DNA of 64,000 nt from Corticium candelabrum (lineage: Eukaryota; Porifera; Homoscleromorpha; Homosclerophorida; Plakinidae). The translations under genes and the position numbers were made by a program. The notes beneath the pieces are model-generated. The model did not search any database and had not been told where the DNA came from. It saw only the letters and a list, made by a program, of their open reading frames with translations. Every line of letters starts with the position of its first letter. Within the stretch, counting starts at the first letter, position 1. Shown here in pieces: positions 23,004 through 34,200 of the stretch. The stretch lies in assembly GCF_963422355.1 (NCBI RefSeq), contig NC_085096.1, forward strand, positions 2,895,483 through 2,959,482. The letters run 5' to 3'.

Positions 23004-23240
23004 CGAAGGAGAGAAACCGTTCGCAACTAGTGCCACCACGTAGACCTATGTATACCAAAGAAATGAACGATTTTCAACTACGTCCGACCACGTCAAGGTT
23101 GCCAAGGAAAGAATATGTAGTAGACCTATGTCTACCAAGAACCAAACGATTTCGCAACTATGTCCGACCACATCAAGGTTGCCAAGTAAAAAATATGTAC
23201 ACCCATGTATAACGGAAAACAGAACGATTTCGCAACTATG
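22690..23240 (+). repeat. Degenerate tandem repeats inside the virus-like relic
   Basis: A unit of roughly 70-90 bp with the core TTCGCAACYATGTCCGACCAC and GAGGTTGCCAAAGTAA recurs about five times, split by an (AT)n tract. The same core (CGCAACCATGTCCGACTACG) occurs at about 60150. The left flank (GACGATGGAAACTACCGACC) is found inverted at 29767-29790. Confidence 0.7.
22934..23002. repeat. (AT)n microsatellite
   Basis: About 70 bp of AT dinucleotides within the tandem repeat block. Confidence 0.95.
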
Positions 23241-23353
23241 TCAGATACACACCAGAGATCGAATGTGTACCCAGTGCAGAACAGAGTACTATACCTAACG
23301 CTACGCCAGACGTTGTCGAACGTGGACTCGGTGAGAGATCGCTACAGAGGTCT

Positions 23354-23800
23354 GTGGCTCCACCCCCGTATACAATCCAGACCGCATTCGCCAATATGGG
23401 TCTTCGTGCACAAAAGGGACTTGCGGAGTATCTGGTCGTAGAGAATGCTTTCAAGAACAATCTCCTCTCTGACATATCCAAGGCCGACTATCTCGACGAA
23501 AACAGAACCAACACATCTTCGTCCTTTCGTGGAGTTGCCCGTGTTTGTGGACGACATGTGCGCATTCGGATATCTACGTTTAGACGATTCGGTCACGATG
23601 TAGAGCAGAACCTCGTGTAAGTCGGCCAAAAGCAGCTCTGCGCAGAATAAAGTGTTTAGGTTACACACGGCTCTTCGAGATCCTCTAGGGTCCGCAAGAC
23701 ACATAGGGGTGACCATCCTACACACACTGGCACTCCACAAGGAAGTAGGCTCTGCCATATGAAATACCATCTATAAGATAAAAAAGGACACAACCGCGGC
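23354..23800 (+). pseudogene. Virus-like gene fragment related to 29392-29737 on the opposite strand
   Basis: The first plus-strand frame (23354-23620) reads as a plausible helical protein (GLRAQKGLAEYLVVENAFKN). Another frame then gives TALRDPLGSARHIGVTILHT near 23670-23730. The same word occurs as TALRDSLWPTRHIGVHTLHT on the minus strand at about 29690-29630. A long antisense frame (23770-23342) also exists, so the true coding strand here is not certain. The product is unknown. Confidence 0.4.
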
Positions 23801-23829
23801 TGCTCGTAGCGCGTGAAAAAATCTATGTA

Positions 23830-25586
23830 AGAGCAAACCCTACGATGTGTTTGTGGCAAAGATCAATCTCTCCGACTTATCGATGGGAGAGCTCTAAGAG
23901 GCCTTGCCCCAAATACAACAAAGTCTGCACATCTTTGGCTATTGACTCTACAATATCAAACACAACCAGGTTTTCTCTGGAGTTGTCGATCTCAAGGTCT
24001 TGGTGGAACACCTACGCAAATTCCACAAATTTCGAGTGCCAAAGGAAGAAGGCTACAACAAACGGGACTTCGAAAACCCGACCATCTCGGCCAACACCAA
24101 TTCAGCAGGGGTATACCTATGCACGTGGCTACATAGCTCGATCGATGGATACACCACTCGGATAAAGATGTACAACAAGATCGTTGCCCAATTCGAAGCA
24201 AGGCAGGTGCAGACAAAATTCAGTGGCAAGTGCTGCAAGTACGTGGACTGTCCCAATTCCCATCTACGCAAGACGTTCCTCCATCTAGACGTCCAAGAAA
24301 GAGAGTGTACACGAATCTAGGTCTTGCTATACGCCTGTCGAGGCAGCAAGTTGTCCCAGATGACGGCCCAAGATGTCCTAGCGGAGGGTCTCGAACTTGT
24401 TTTGACACCAGACCACCCGGGACTATTCGTGGTGCAGTCTACTCTCTGGAACATCAATGAAGAAACCTGATCAGACACTTAGATCAATGTCTGGTCCTAT
24501 CTAATCGACCAAGAGGCGAGATCCTTGTCACATGATACGCACACAAGAAGACCAAAAGAACAGCAGGCGTCCGTGTGGCACCCTCCAAGAAGACCGTAGA
24601 TGATTTTGGGTTTCGCTGCTGTCCCATCTCTTGAGTGGACATCCTAGACATCTCCAAGACTGATGATGGTAAAGACAGCATAGAACTAGCACCTCTTCGA
24701 TGCTATGGCAAAGCCCCTTGTAGACATACGAGTAGACATACCTCCCTCGAGAGACAGTTGATCCCAATGTGCTGCTTCCAGAGACCAAGTATGTGTCTTG
24801 GGTACTGCGCAAGAAAAAAGCGAGTAGCATCGCAAAAGAGAAATACATATTCGAACTACATTCCATCCCGACAGACAGACAGATCTCAACCCTGACACCA
24901 CCGTCTCCAAAAAATCGAGGATGCGTTGGTGTCCGTGGAATGAAGGCAAAAGACACAGGAGCTACACGAAGAGTATCTACAAGTTTGAGTCGAAAGGAAA
25001 AGAACAAGAGTCTCGAATTGAAATCCCTACAGGACTACGTAGAAGCCCAAGCAGAACACAGAGCGAAGTCCAACCGATTATGATCGAAGTTGTCTTGGGG
25101 TCTGGCACACAATCCACCCACCAAGGTATCGAACATACCTCCAGCAAGGTACCACATCGTGGGCTACGTTCGTGCAAGGTACATACCAAAGAATGGTAGT
25201 GGGATGCGAGCGGTGCTGCAAAACGAAGCAGACATGTACGTAGTATGGGCCACCAGGTCTATCCACCAACTCCTGGAAACGTACGAGAAGCACTTCAACC
25301 ACAGCGCTCTGGAATATTGGCTCTGCGACGAGCTGTCCATCGACTTGCAACAGACGCGTACGTTCTACAAAGACGGCAGAGAGATCGAGTAAACCCTATC
25401 ATTGTGGTGCAAACTCTGGATCTCACACAGATCAAAGAAATGCAGCAAATTGTCGATGCCACACAGAGTGCAAACCAACTGGAAATAGAAGCGGCTTATT
25501 CCATGGTGTGCACAACCCCACCCAAGAACTATAGAACAATAGAGGGTATTGTAGGTAGAGCAATAGGACAATACAGGCTATTTTAA
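23830..25586 (+). pseudogene. Large unidentified virus-like protein
   Basis: One frame begins near 23845 with VFVAKINLSDLSMGEL and passes two stops, then opens from 24000: VEHLRKFHKFRVPKEEGY, CTWLHSSIDGYTTRIKMYNK, YVDCPNSHLRKTFLH. Other frames continue with AQDVLAEGLELVLTPDHPG, a Lys-rich helical part near 24800-25080 and GYVRARYIPKNGSGMRAV to about 25400. The last frame ends at 25586. Together that is about 580 residues with at least six breaks. The GYxTRIKxYNK word followed by basic and cysteine/histidine residues suggests a nucleic-acid enzyme or replication protein. I do not recognise the family and give no function. Confidence 0.5.
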
Positions 25587-25639
25587 GTAGAGTTATAAAA
25601 CAATAGGGGATATTGTAGACGAGATGTGGGTACAATGGA

Positions 25640-26100
25640 CGATATTCTAGTTGAGATGTCCTTTGCTATCCATGTCTACATACCTCCGTAGTATTGATAC
25701 AAGGAGCTAGAGCATACTCTTTCCACATACATACCTCTATCCGAGGTATTTGGAACACACTATATCGACCTCGCCTTCGAATATATACCCTTGTGTTCTT
25801 GTAGTGTTCGAAGGATAGATACGAGTTCTTCTGTCGAGCAAATACTACTACTCTTGCTGGCACATAGTCGCTCCCAGCTACCCATAGTGGTGTATATGGA
25901 CTGGCCGTATCTGCCTTTCATCTTGTTGGACAAAGTCTGGCAGCTTTGTACTGCCCATATAATTCTTTGCCTACACGACGACAAGGTATCTATGTCGTTT
26001 CTAGCTTGCAAAGATGGGATGGGATCTCTACTTCTTTTTCTATCGGACATGCAACTACGAGAATTGTGAAGTTTCATTGCCCCATCTCGCAAGAAGGTTT
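25640..26100 (-). pseudogene. Virus-like gene fragment, homologous to 60330-60800
   Basis: About 460 bp match 60330-60800 in the same orientation, for example GATATTTGGAACACACTATAT and CTATGTCGTTTCT. On the minus strand both copies keep ERVCASK/ERLCASK, ICST and SVFQIPRI/SVFQISRI, so the coding strand is probably minus. In the 60 kb copy this segment continues directly into the YGY-motif segment found here separately at 28467-28814. The protein is unknown. Confidence 0.55.
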
Positions 26101-26110
26101 CTAGTAGAAA

Positions 26111-28440
26111 ATGCCAGACAAAGTACTCGTTGACTAATTTTGATTTGTTGCCACTTTGAAAAGCTGTCCATTGTTGATAAATTACGACGATCTAATGGCC
26201 TCGAGCGTCCAGTGCATGCATACAGGTCCCAACGTTGCTGTTCTCTCTCTCACAGACGTCTGTGGCATTTTGCAGTTGAACATTGACTACAAGTATATAG
26301 TATAAGCAGATTGCAATAGATTAGTGTCACTAAACTAGAGCTAATGGTGTCTTCCAGTCGGCGTCTAATGTCAACATACAGGCAACTGTGAACTAGCAGT
26401 TACATTGACGTAGGGTTTCTATCGACTGGCTTCTTCTACTACATGACCTCACATACTACTAGATGGTCTTTAACGTTAAGTTCGAACCATTTAACCGTCT
26501 AACACACAATAATCAACAAAATTTTCAAATTTTGCATTGATGCTACCACGCACCGTAGTACAATATAATTATCAAGCTGGTTATTTTTGCGGTCTTAAAT
26601 TGCTGCAATTTCAGAATCATGACAAAATTACTACAAAATAAATTTCCGCATTTCAACCAGGAATTATTACAGGTACAGAGACTTTAAACTGCCTTCTTCT
26701 TGGTTGTGTTCTACCGGTATCTGTGCCTTGTTGTTCACCGCTTTGCTGACTAATTGTGTAGGATATATAGTGGTTTGCTTCACAAGTGGCTTCATCTCCA
26801 AAGCCATTTTCTGCATAGGCTCATACTAAAGCAACCTTCTTGCACACAGCAGTATAAATACATGTGCAACACGTTTCAAACTACTGTGCAAGTGACCGAA
26901 CATGCAGCGATTGCCTGGTACTCAAAGAATGACTAAATATTTGCGAATTCTATTTCTGCGCTTCGTGATTACTTCGCAGTATTTGCAGAAATATCATGAT
27001 CCCAAAAATATCATGATCGCAGGAATATCCGGGATCACAGGAATAGCCGGTTACATACCGGTATGCATACGATACCTGCATGTCAGTGCTTCACGAGTTG
27101 GTTGCGCTAGTACAAACATGAGCTGCAAACAGACTAACTGTAGAATCTTGTTGTCAAACCTCACGTCTCCATTCATTAAATCGTACCTTGAGTCAGAGAT
27201 ATTCCTGACTTCTACAGTTCTTTTATAGGCGAGGTATAAGCGCACATCATTGTGAGTTTGTTCTTGGAATGCATGGGTATTGCTAGCAAATTTCTAGTGT
27301 GAATGTTAACGTCATGCTTTAGCTAATTAGACAAATGAACATGGCAGTTCTGATTTCAGATTTGCAGTAAATCTGTTTTTCGTAACACCGCTTGTTGCAC
27401 CACTGCAAGTATAGGTCACTAGCTAAGGACGCATATATAGAGGTGATCAGCGACTTCTGCGAAATTGCTCTCGAAGAACCTCCTACATGCGAAGAAAGCA
27501 GATCGAGCTAACCAACGTATGGGCAATTCAAATAGTAGCTAGACTCTAAAACCTTACAACTGCATGTCCACTTGGTCATGATCAAACTGATGGTGTATAC
27601 TCTTGCTTCCTGGTCAACGTTTCTGATCGTTTGCCAATATAGCTAATTATCAGAATTCTAGCTAGCGGAGATGAACAATTCAGTACGTATTCAGTGGACG
27701 AGACAGAAGAAAATTATCAAAAGAGACGCTTCGACTGTACTTCTCACTCACACAGTAACCGACTTCGTTGCTCGTGAAATTTGTTACTACCTGTAGTACC
27801 ATGAAAGCTAACATTCTAAAATTTTAATTACACGCACAAGCACCAAGTGGATGCAGTAGTATAGAGCTAAGAGAACAACACTCGAATGTACATGCGATTG
27901 CTTTTAGAAACTTGGCAACTGTAATGTCGACGCAATTGCGGCACGGCTCAATGCACCAGTGACCTGCAGCTGTCACAGTGTCCTAGACTAGCCTGCACAG
28001 ATCTTTCATTGCAGCGATCGAATTGTGTGGTAATAGGGCGACAGAAGAAGTAACAACAATGGTTAGACTCTGATTCAGACGACTAATAAAAATATTTGTT
28101 AGGATTATTGTTACCCTGGCATGCATGTGTACTGTCTAGTTAGAGACTTAGCTAACAATGTTTCTAAGTCAAGCCCATGTAGCGCGCTAGGCCCCATAGA
28201 TTTACCACGCTGGCACGTTGCATTTATACTAGGGGAAACAATTGCCTTACTTATACGACCTTCTATTTGCTTTTTTTGCCTACAGAACTTGAAATACAGC
28301 CGCTCCAAAAATGCTTTGAGCATTTTCTAAGTACATAGATACCCGTATAACCACCACTTGCCACGCGAGGCAATGCGTGCATTAGTTATTATCTTAACAA
28401 TGGACAACTTTCGTGAGCGGCAACATTTTGAATTTTGTTA
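26111..28440. other. AT-rich stretch between two virus-like pieces; no gene seen
   Basis: No ORF with domain content, no kinase exon, no tRNA fold and no clear inverted repeat. By comparison with 60330-60990 the two flanking virus-like pieces were once adjacent. This 2.3 kb is therefore an insertion or a rearranged host segment. Short words GCAAGAAGGT occur at both edges (about 26085 and 28480). Confidence 0.45.
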
Positions 28441-28466
28441 GTGACAATTTTGGCTACCATTTACCA

Positions 28467-28814
28467 TCAAAAGTCCTTTCTTGCAAGAAGGTGGCAACGA
28501 AAGTCCGATTCTAGGCGTCTCTTAGACTTTGACCGATTGACTATGAGACGTGGTATGTTCACTCCGGCCATTTGCAGAAGATTGCCGAGACTAGCCGTAT
28601 CCAGTCTTTCTAGACTGTGTGGTGGTGGATAGCCATAGCATTCTATAGTCGCTACATCTACTCTGGTGTCTAGCATATCTTGCACACTAGGGATTAGGCT
28701 CGGCTGTGCCAATGGCTCCTCAATGGACACCGTAGTTGCTACTCTAGAAGGTCTAAGGGTAAGTATCAAAAGTATCGTCTCCGGCTCATTATGGATTGCT
28801 GCCTCTGTGGACAT
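28467..28814 (-). pseudogene. YGY-motif protein, unknown virus-like family, copy 1
   Basis: The minus-strand frame contains ATIECYGYPPPHSLERLD, then an SLGNLLQMAGV helix and a basic tail. Copies are at 29093-29330 (TTIEHYGYPTPYNLLELD) and 60715-60972 (SAVEKYGYLPPHRLVGLD). The spacing from the YGY word to LD and the following L-x-x-LL helix is the same in all three. Conservation at protein level implies that it was a selected gene of the element. I do not recognise it. Confidence 0.5.
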
Positions 28815-29092
28815 TGCAGCAAGCTATGTATAAGACTAGATAGTTTTCTCCTTTTGCGTCCTGACATCTCTCAACCCGACCTCTGGCTCGCCCCGTCCAT
28901 CGGCTCTAGTTAGATTGAGGTCTGTCTGCCACCGCCACTTCGCTGTGTATCCTCGCCGACATACTTTTTTCCAAAGAAAGGCCACGACGTCTTGGTGTGT
29001 CCTAGATTTTGGCTTCTATCGCCGACCCATACCTTCTGCTGTCTCCAGAATCTCAAGTGGTAGTATCTTTGAGTATAGCGACTTCCACCACC

Positions 29093-29737
29093 CTACCAAC
29101 CATTAGACTCGTTGTCCATACGTCGATAGTACTTAGATCTCGTTCCTTGCAAAGTCGCGGCAGAGTCGTTCTCTACCTCGCCTACGACGTGTAGCACATC
29201 CAATCCCACCTTTTGCAGAAGCTTCTCAAGACACTCCTTGTCCAGCTCTAGGAGATTGTAGGGTGTCGGATAGCCATAGTGCTCTATGGTCGTTATAACC
29301 ACACCATCGGAAACAGGTTTAGTATACTCGCTAGGACTGTGAACGTCAATGTGAACATTGATGTGGTCATCAAGGCATGCTATATATAGGGTTACATAGT
29401 TTTCCAAAGTCCACCTCTGTATATAAACCGGTATCGAGACCCTTGATAGCAAGCTTCGTGCATTCGTCGAACGCCACGGTTCTCTCCGCCAAAGATCAGA
29501 GAAATGGCATCGACTGCGACGACATACGGTTGTAGGATCCGAAATAGCTGCTCCATTGGGTTGGAATCCCCATTGCTTCTTTCGGCAGTTGCTAGGAGAC
29601 AAGAGTGCCAGTGTGTGTAGGGTGTGCACCCCGATGTGTCGTGTGGGCCATAGAGAATCTCGAAGAGCCGTACGTATCCTACACACGATGTTATACAGTA
29701 GCGGTCGAACATGATTGCGAATGGTATATCTCTTCAT
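29093..29737 (-). pseudogene. Virus-like composite frame: YGY-motif protein, copy 2, and an upstream gene fragment
   Basis: The 214-codon frame is probably chimeric. Its first part (TALRDSLWPTRHIGVHTLHT) matches the plus strand at 23670-23730, and its middle (LLSPSNCRKKQWGFQPN) matches the plus strand at 15965-16010. Its last part (from about 29390) has DDHINVHIDV and TTIEHYGYPTPYNLLELD. A second minus frame (29712-29392) carries SNPMEQLFRILQPYVV, shared with 15.95-16.07 kb. Which frame was translated in each part is unclear. Confidence 0.45.
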
Positions 29738-29739
29738 AT

Positions 29740-29835
29740 GTACTTAATGCAAATATTCCAATTGGGTGGTCCGTAGTTTCCATCGTCTCGTGCTACGACG
29801 AACGGTTCTCGAGCCGTTCGTCGACGTGGGGTATC
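29740..29835 (-). other. Inverted match to 22670-22770
   Basis: The reverse complement contains ACGAGACGATGGAAACTACG followed by a CCACCC and AATATTTGCA stretch, as at 22700-22760. With the neighbouring shared gene words it defines an inverted duplication of the virus-like element. Confidence 0.65.
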
Positions 29836-29984
29836 TCGGAGCAATCTTGGAGGAGGATGGAAGTGGGACAGACAGAGGAAGCAAAAAAGATGGCTGTGTG
29901 AAAAAAACCTGACACACACATTAGCATGGCGTGATATTCAACGTAGCGCATCCCAGGTTTGGACATTTTTCTTGCATCTCGTGG

Positions 29985-30300
29985 TAGTGAAAGAGTCCCA
30001 GCTTTTGGTAAATAGAGGTTTTTCTATTCGGACATACGCACTAAAACTGCAAAAAAGTGCGCCAGCTTCTGGAAAATAGACATTTGTATTAGAGAGGCGG
30101 TAGCCAAAAGAGTTGCCAAATCGATGGTTGCGAACACGGCTTTTTCGCTCCTATAATCCAGAACGCAGTAGTCTACCCTACTACCTACTATAGGGAAATC
30201 CTAATACAGCCTTTTGTGCCAGCTTTGGAAAAATAGTCGTTTGTATTGGAGAGATCTAGTGCGCGAGCAGCATCCAGATCCAGACCGGAAATGGTTAAGA
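29985..30300. repeat. Three degenerate direct repeats
   Basis: Units starting CCAGCTTYTGGWAAATAGA followed by TTTGTATTRGAGAG occur at about 29998, 30062 and 30218. CTACCCTACTAC also recurs at 30172 and 30310. The array ends the virus-like block and has no coding content. Confidence 0.5.
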
Positions 30301-30539
30301 ACCAGTAGCCTACCCTACTACTACCTTCCAGCACTTCCTTTTTGTAATCTACTTACACTAGAGATACCCCGTAAAACCTTTGCATATTACCTCGAGGCAC
30401 GTATGCGCTAGGGTTACAATACAGCCAGACTGCCTGACAAAGAGACCAACAAACGGCCAATTAGAAAGCATCGCACTTGCTCCTTATTATCGTTGCCATG
30501 TTTTCGTGTAATCCATATGACACTAGCTAGTAACTGACA

Positions 30540-31577
30540 TATCGATTATTGATCACATGCGCTACGGGAATTTCACCAGCTCTAAAGAGCATACCCAGTA
30601 GATATCAATGACAACCACAAAAGCAATGATCTTCATAGCCTTGCAGCCAGACCATTTTTGCAGGTGAGGGGGTGGGAAGGACGGGTGAGAGGACAGAGAG
30701 AAAAAGGATCTGGGGACTACGCCATCAAACCTAGTTACAAAGACAAGGGCTCTTCTTTGCTCAATGGCAACCGCGCCAATCAAAACCAACTTCTTGAGAA
30801 AGGCTCCAACAAATGCATGCAGTAGGAGGACGTTAATGCGTCTGCAGGTGCAAGAGCTAATGAGGTAAGTGAGTGATCGCATTTACAGCTTGTAAAGGTT
30901 GGTATGCGAGCGCCTACAAGTGGCCGTCCAATGTTGTCTGCTAGAGATGACTTCCGAGCAATGCCTGATGATGAAGCCATTGCAACTGCCGTGTCCAGCA
31001 TTTTGCCTCTAGTCGGGGAGCAAAATTTAAAGCCACTGCAGATGCTTCCTCTTCGCCTCCTTGTCCGTAGACGAGACGGAACGTCTTCGCGTGCTTTAAG
31101 TATCAAGGAACATGTTTTGATAAACTTACGAGGACGTTGAGGAGACAAACTAACTGGAGCTGGGATGCCAGTTATGCATGCCCTTAGGAAGTATACGTCG
31201 CTGCTGCTTTTCAGAGAACAGACGTGAGACGTCCTCTTGGCGCCTTCCAGCGGCACTCTATGCAAACAAGGAATGGACAACAGGAGAACAACCATTACTG
31301 GCAGCAGGTTTACCAGAAACGCTTCTGTAGTTATGAAAAATTTCGAAGTACAATCGCACGCGTACAGGAGCTGTAAATTTCTTTGCGTGGAGTAAGTGTA
31401 CCTTTCACGGAGACTGGGATTCAGAGCTGCTTCAGATGGGATTGCTGTTCGATCTACTCTCTTGGCAGCAGAATGACGTGAAACGAATTGTTTTACTCCA
31501 AGTTTAAATCGCAATTGCGACGGAGTCTTCGAATACAGTTCAGCAATTTCAGTCTTCGTCGCCGCCTTCAGTTGCAT
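30540..31577 (-). CDS. Unrecognised spliced gene candidate
   Basis: From an ATG at 31577 the first exon encodes about 60 residues (start MQLKAATKTEIAEL, then SQLRFKLGVKQFVS) and ends at a GT donor at 31402. Downstream minus-strand frames look exonic. One ends LSPQRP at a canonical GTAAGT donor near 31130. Another, Arg/Ser-rich, carries GKMLDTAVAMASSSGIARKS. A last one (near 30860) carries RINVLLLHAFVGAFLKKLV with a hydrophobic start. A single 265-codon frame runs through the same DNA, so the exon structure is uncertain. No domain is recognised. A SINE tail fragment lies at its 3' side. Confidence 0.35.
30572..30650 (-). mobile_element. SINE 3' tail fragment
   Basis: CCCAGTAGATATCAATGAC and the following CAATGATCTTCATAGCC resemble the tail of the tRNA-derived SINE at 40860-40915 (CCCGGTAGATATCTATGAC). 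Only the tail part is present. Confidence 0.5.
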
Positions 31578-32089
31578 CTCCGACTAACGAAAGTCAAGAG
31601 CTTGCCGCGGCAAGAATGACATATGAAATGCGAAAGGATGTCTGCTTCCGTGACAGAGTGACCGGTGACTTTCTAAAGCTTCAAGTGCAGTTCCTGCTTG
31701 GTCCAAAACAAGCCATGTTTATCGCACCTTGACGTAAACTTACTTCCACAATTCTGCATTTGTCTGAAGAGATAGGTGTAAGCAGACTGCTTGCAGACGA
31801 CATCATGAATGAAGAAACGTTAAACAACGGGTTTTCAAATCATTGTAAGTATGTTGTTAAAGCATGTGAGACTCGTTTAGCGTAATAAAGAATTAAGTCG
31901 CTGCGCCTACCTCAGAACTCATGCACTTATACAATAGTGTCCCCAGACCGCTTTTTTCTCTCCGCCCGCTTGCCCACCCTTCGGGCCACCTAACGTGCAA
32001 AAGCGGTCTGGCTCCGAGGCTATGATCCTCTTTGCCAACGGTCCCCACGCCAGATCACAGAAACTTCCCTTCAACGGAAGCAAGCTTAA

Positions 32090-32728
32090 AGCCCAGTTCA
32101 CAGTACGACACTGGCACAAGCATCGTCCGTGCGCCCTAGACGCAGAGGATGAGCAAGCGTCAGCGTAACATTGTGAACATATCAGCCTCCGCGACGCTCG
32201 CAAGACCATAAGAGAGCATCCACGACACTGAAATAGAAAAAGTTCTAATCGAGCGTCCTAGCCAGAAGTGACCCAGCATCCGATGACATCACGTGCTCCA
32301 TTTCAACCAATCGAAAGTCAATCACTAGACATATCCGGGATATTCTATTCGTTCACATGGCCTCGATCATTGATTCGTCGATGGAAGTTTTCATCGAGTG
32401 TGTGCACGGTTTTCCCTGCGTTGGCAAGTTCTCTCAAAGAACTACAAGAACATAAAAATGAAAAAATGCTTGATCGAGACTACGGCACAGCAGCGCAACA
32501 AAAGCAAAACGTCGTCGTCCATGCCTGTTGTGAGTACAGTGTACATACGTGGTTACTTTGCAGCGCCAGACGACTGTCGCAGTGTGTTCTTTGTGCGATG
32601 GACGCTCGTCAGACGCAATACTGTGAATGGTACAGATCCAGCATCTTCGCTGACGCTCCTGTGAGCGTCCTTGTCAGCGTCCAGGACGCTCGCAGGACGC
32701 TGTGCCAGCATCTTACTGTGAACCGGGC
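32090..32728. mobile_element. TTAA-flanked MITE (piggyBac-like target) inside a SINE
   Basis: The inverted ends are AGCCCAGTTCACAGTACGAC on the left and the complement of CTTACTGTGAACCGGGCT on the right. TTAA stands on both sides (32086-32089, 32729-32732). Subterminal GACGCT/AGCGTCC words recur near the right end. There is no transposase. TTAA targets are typical of piggyBac-type transposition. Confidence 0.78.
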
Positions 32729-32840
32729 TTAAGTTTACTCTCACAGACATAGCCAAATAAACAGTCAGAAATAACCAACAGATGTTGCCACCTGACATCG
32801 AACCTAGGCCATCATGGTCAGAAACCAGAACTCTAGACTA

Positions 32841-32911
32841 GGCAAGTCTCGCGTAGCAAGACCTTCCCGCTGCGTCAACTACGACGCGGCAGAAAGGGTC
32901 TGGCTATGCAA
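32841..32911. mobile_element. Tiny foldback element in the SINE head
   Basis: About 70-75 bp in which AGTCTCGCGTAGCAAGACC is mirrored by GGTCTGGCTATGCAAGACT. It is flanked by GACTA at 32836-32840 and 32912-32916. The SINE copy at 41070-41094 lacks it. The word CTAGTCTCGCGTAGCCATA also occurs alone at 39309. Confidence 0.65.
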
Positions 32912-33034
32912 GACTACAACTAGGCTATATAATAAAGGCAATGTTTTATTATTATATTATCCTTATTCTTATTAGCGTTCTTTCCTTTTATTGATTAACT
33001 TAAATTATAACTTTAACTAACATGAAGTGGTTAC

Positions 33035-34200
33035 CTTTGACGGCGATGAAGATTGCATGTGAGCAGAGTGCAAGCATGAAACACCTTGCGGTCTCGCAAC
33101 TAAAATACAAATTTAACTTTAACAACAGACATCTAACAACAAATCTCAAATCCTAACCAGGTCTTGGAAGCACGCTGGGTCTCTTTGTTTCAGTAGGCAC
33201 TACAGATGACTTGTATTGATTGGCACATAATGGTTCGTTAGGTTGATTGGTGGTCATAGTTGGAGTTGGAGTGACATGAGAGGGAGGAAGACTATAATAC
33301 ACAAAACATACAAACCAGTCACATTCACAATACTAGAGAAACACAAGGAGAAATATAATCTAGAGTTTAGTCACTCACTTTTTCGGTTCCACGTAAAGCT
33401 CACCAGGCTGCAAAAGAAGCCGTTGACACATGTATCACTTAAAGGGGCAGTCCCATGGGACAAACAACCTAGACTTTAAAATAACGAGAGAATTTGAATG
33501 GTGTTAGTTTTACGCCTGTATTTGTCTCCGTTGTTGAACTAAAAATGATTGCTTTCTGCAATAAATGACGTCACTGATTTCAAAGTCAACAAAAGGTGTG
33601 CCTTCCGCCCAAACTAATGAGAAGTGTTTAGTGGTAAGTTTCTCTTACAGCAGAGCGGCACAAATGAGATCAGCTATTCTATCGCTCTTTGATGCCTACT
33701 CCACCCACTGTTAGGATGTATTGGAAGCAGAAGGACATGCGACTACAAACCAAAAGACGTACGTTAGCTTGCATAAATAACTTGTGAACATTCTCTTTCA
33801 TTGTTATGTTTGCGTAGCGAGTAGGTAGAATGCACAAAAGTTTAGATAAAGAGATTCATGCATGAATCATGACTACAGTTTCAGTAGCCTTCTAAGTCAA
33901 TGCTGCTTCTGCTGCCTAGAAAGCAGAGTCAGAAAGGATACTTAATTAACACTTACCAGTACACGTTTCCCATTCCGACATGTGAAAGACACTCCTTGTT
34001 GACTTTGAAACCAGGGTTTCAAGGTCCTTGAAAAAAAATCATTTTTTAAATTCAATTTTAACGTCATCCGATTCTCTCATCAAGACCTATTCTATATAAA
34101 TCCTAGGTTGTTTTTCCTTGGGACTGCATGCCTCTTGAAACACAAATGTTTTCCTTACCACACAGGTATAAATGTCATCATCAATGTCGAGATTAGAAAC
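33035..34200 (-). pseudogene. Duplicated 5' exons of the tyrosine kinase, copy 2
   Basis: Four exons correspond one-to-one with those at 8735-9141: 34200-34159 (an acidic exon ending in YTCV), 33407-33379 (PGELYVEPK), 33209-33158 (Pro/Thr-rich, PSVLPRP) and 33099-33035 (ARPQGVSCLHSAH). Intron sequence is also conserved, so the duplication is recent. The phases I infer for the second and third exons do not join (an in-frame stop arises), and no kinase exons follow. It is probably a relic; alternatively these are repeated exons of one very long gene. Confidence 0.6.
33443..34134. mobile_element. TTAA MITE in the intron of copy 2
   Basis: The left end AGGGGCAGTCCCATGGGAC and the right end, complement of GGGACTGCATGCCTC, form imperfect inverted repeats of about 30 bp sharing AACAACCTAG. 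Left flank TTAA (33439-33442), right flank TTGA (34135-34138). The empty site in the intact gene (about 9078) reads CACTTAAACACAAATG, as expected before insertion. There is no ORF. Confidence 0.78.

Larger units (their letters stand above)
32013..32930 (-). mobile_element. tRNA-derived SINE interrupted by two MITEs
   Basis: The sequence matches the uninterrupted SINE at 40838-41094. Tail words (ATGATCCTCTTTGCCAACG, CAGATCACAGAAAC) lie left of 32086. The central words (CTCTCACAGACATAGCCAAAT) lie right of 32733, and the B-box-like GACATCGAACCTAGGCC is at about 32797. The head (ACTAGGCTATA) lies beyond a second insertion at 32841-32911. The intact copy gives the empty site for both insertions. 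Confidence 0.75.

Noticed and set aside
22690..23240. CRISPR-like array in the virus-like block
   Set aside because: Units are degenerate, of variable length and without unique spacers.
23342..23770. 142-codon minus-strand ORF in the virus-like block
   Set aside because: It is antisense to frames whose words match another copy at protein level. It is kept only as an unresolved alternative.
30904..31140. Plus-strand ORF of 78 codons
   Set aside because: It is antisense to the better supported spliced minus-strand candidate.
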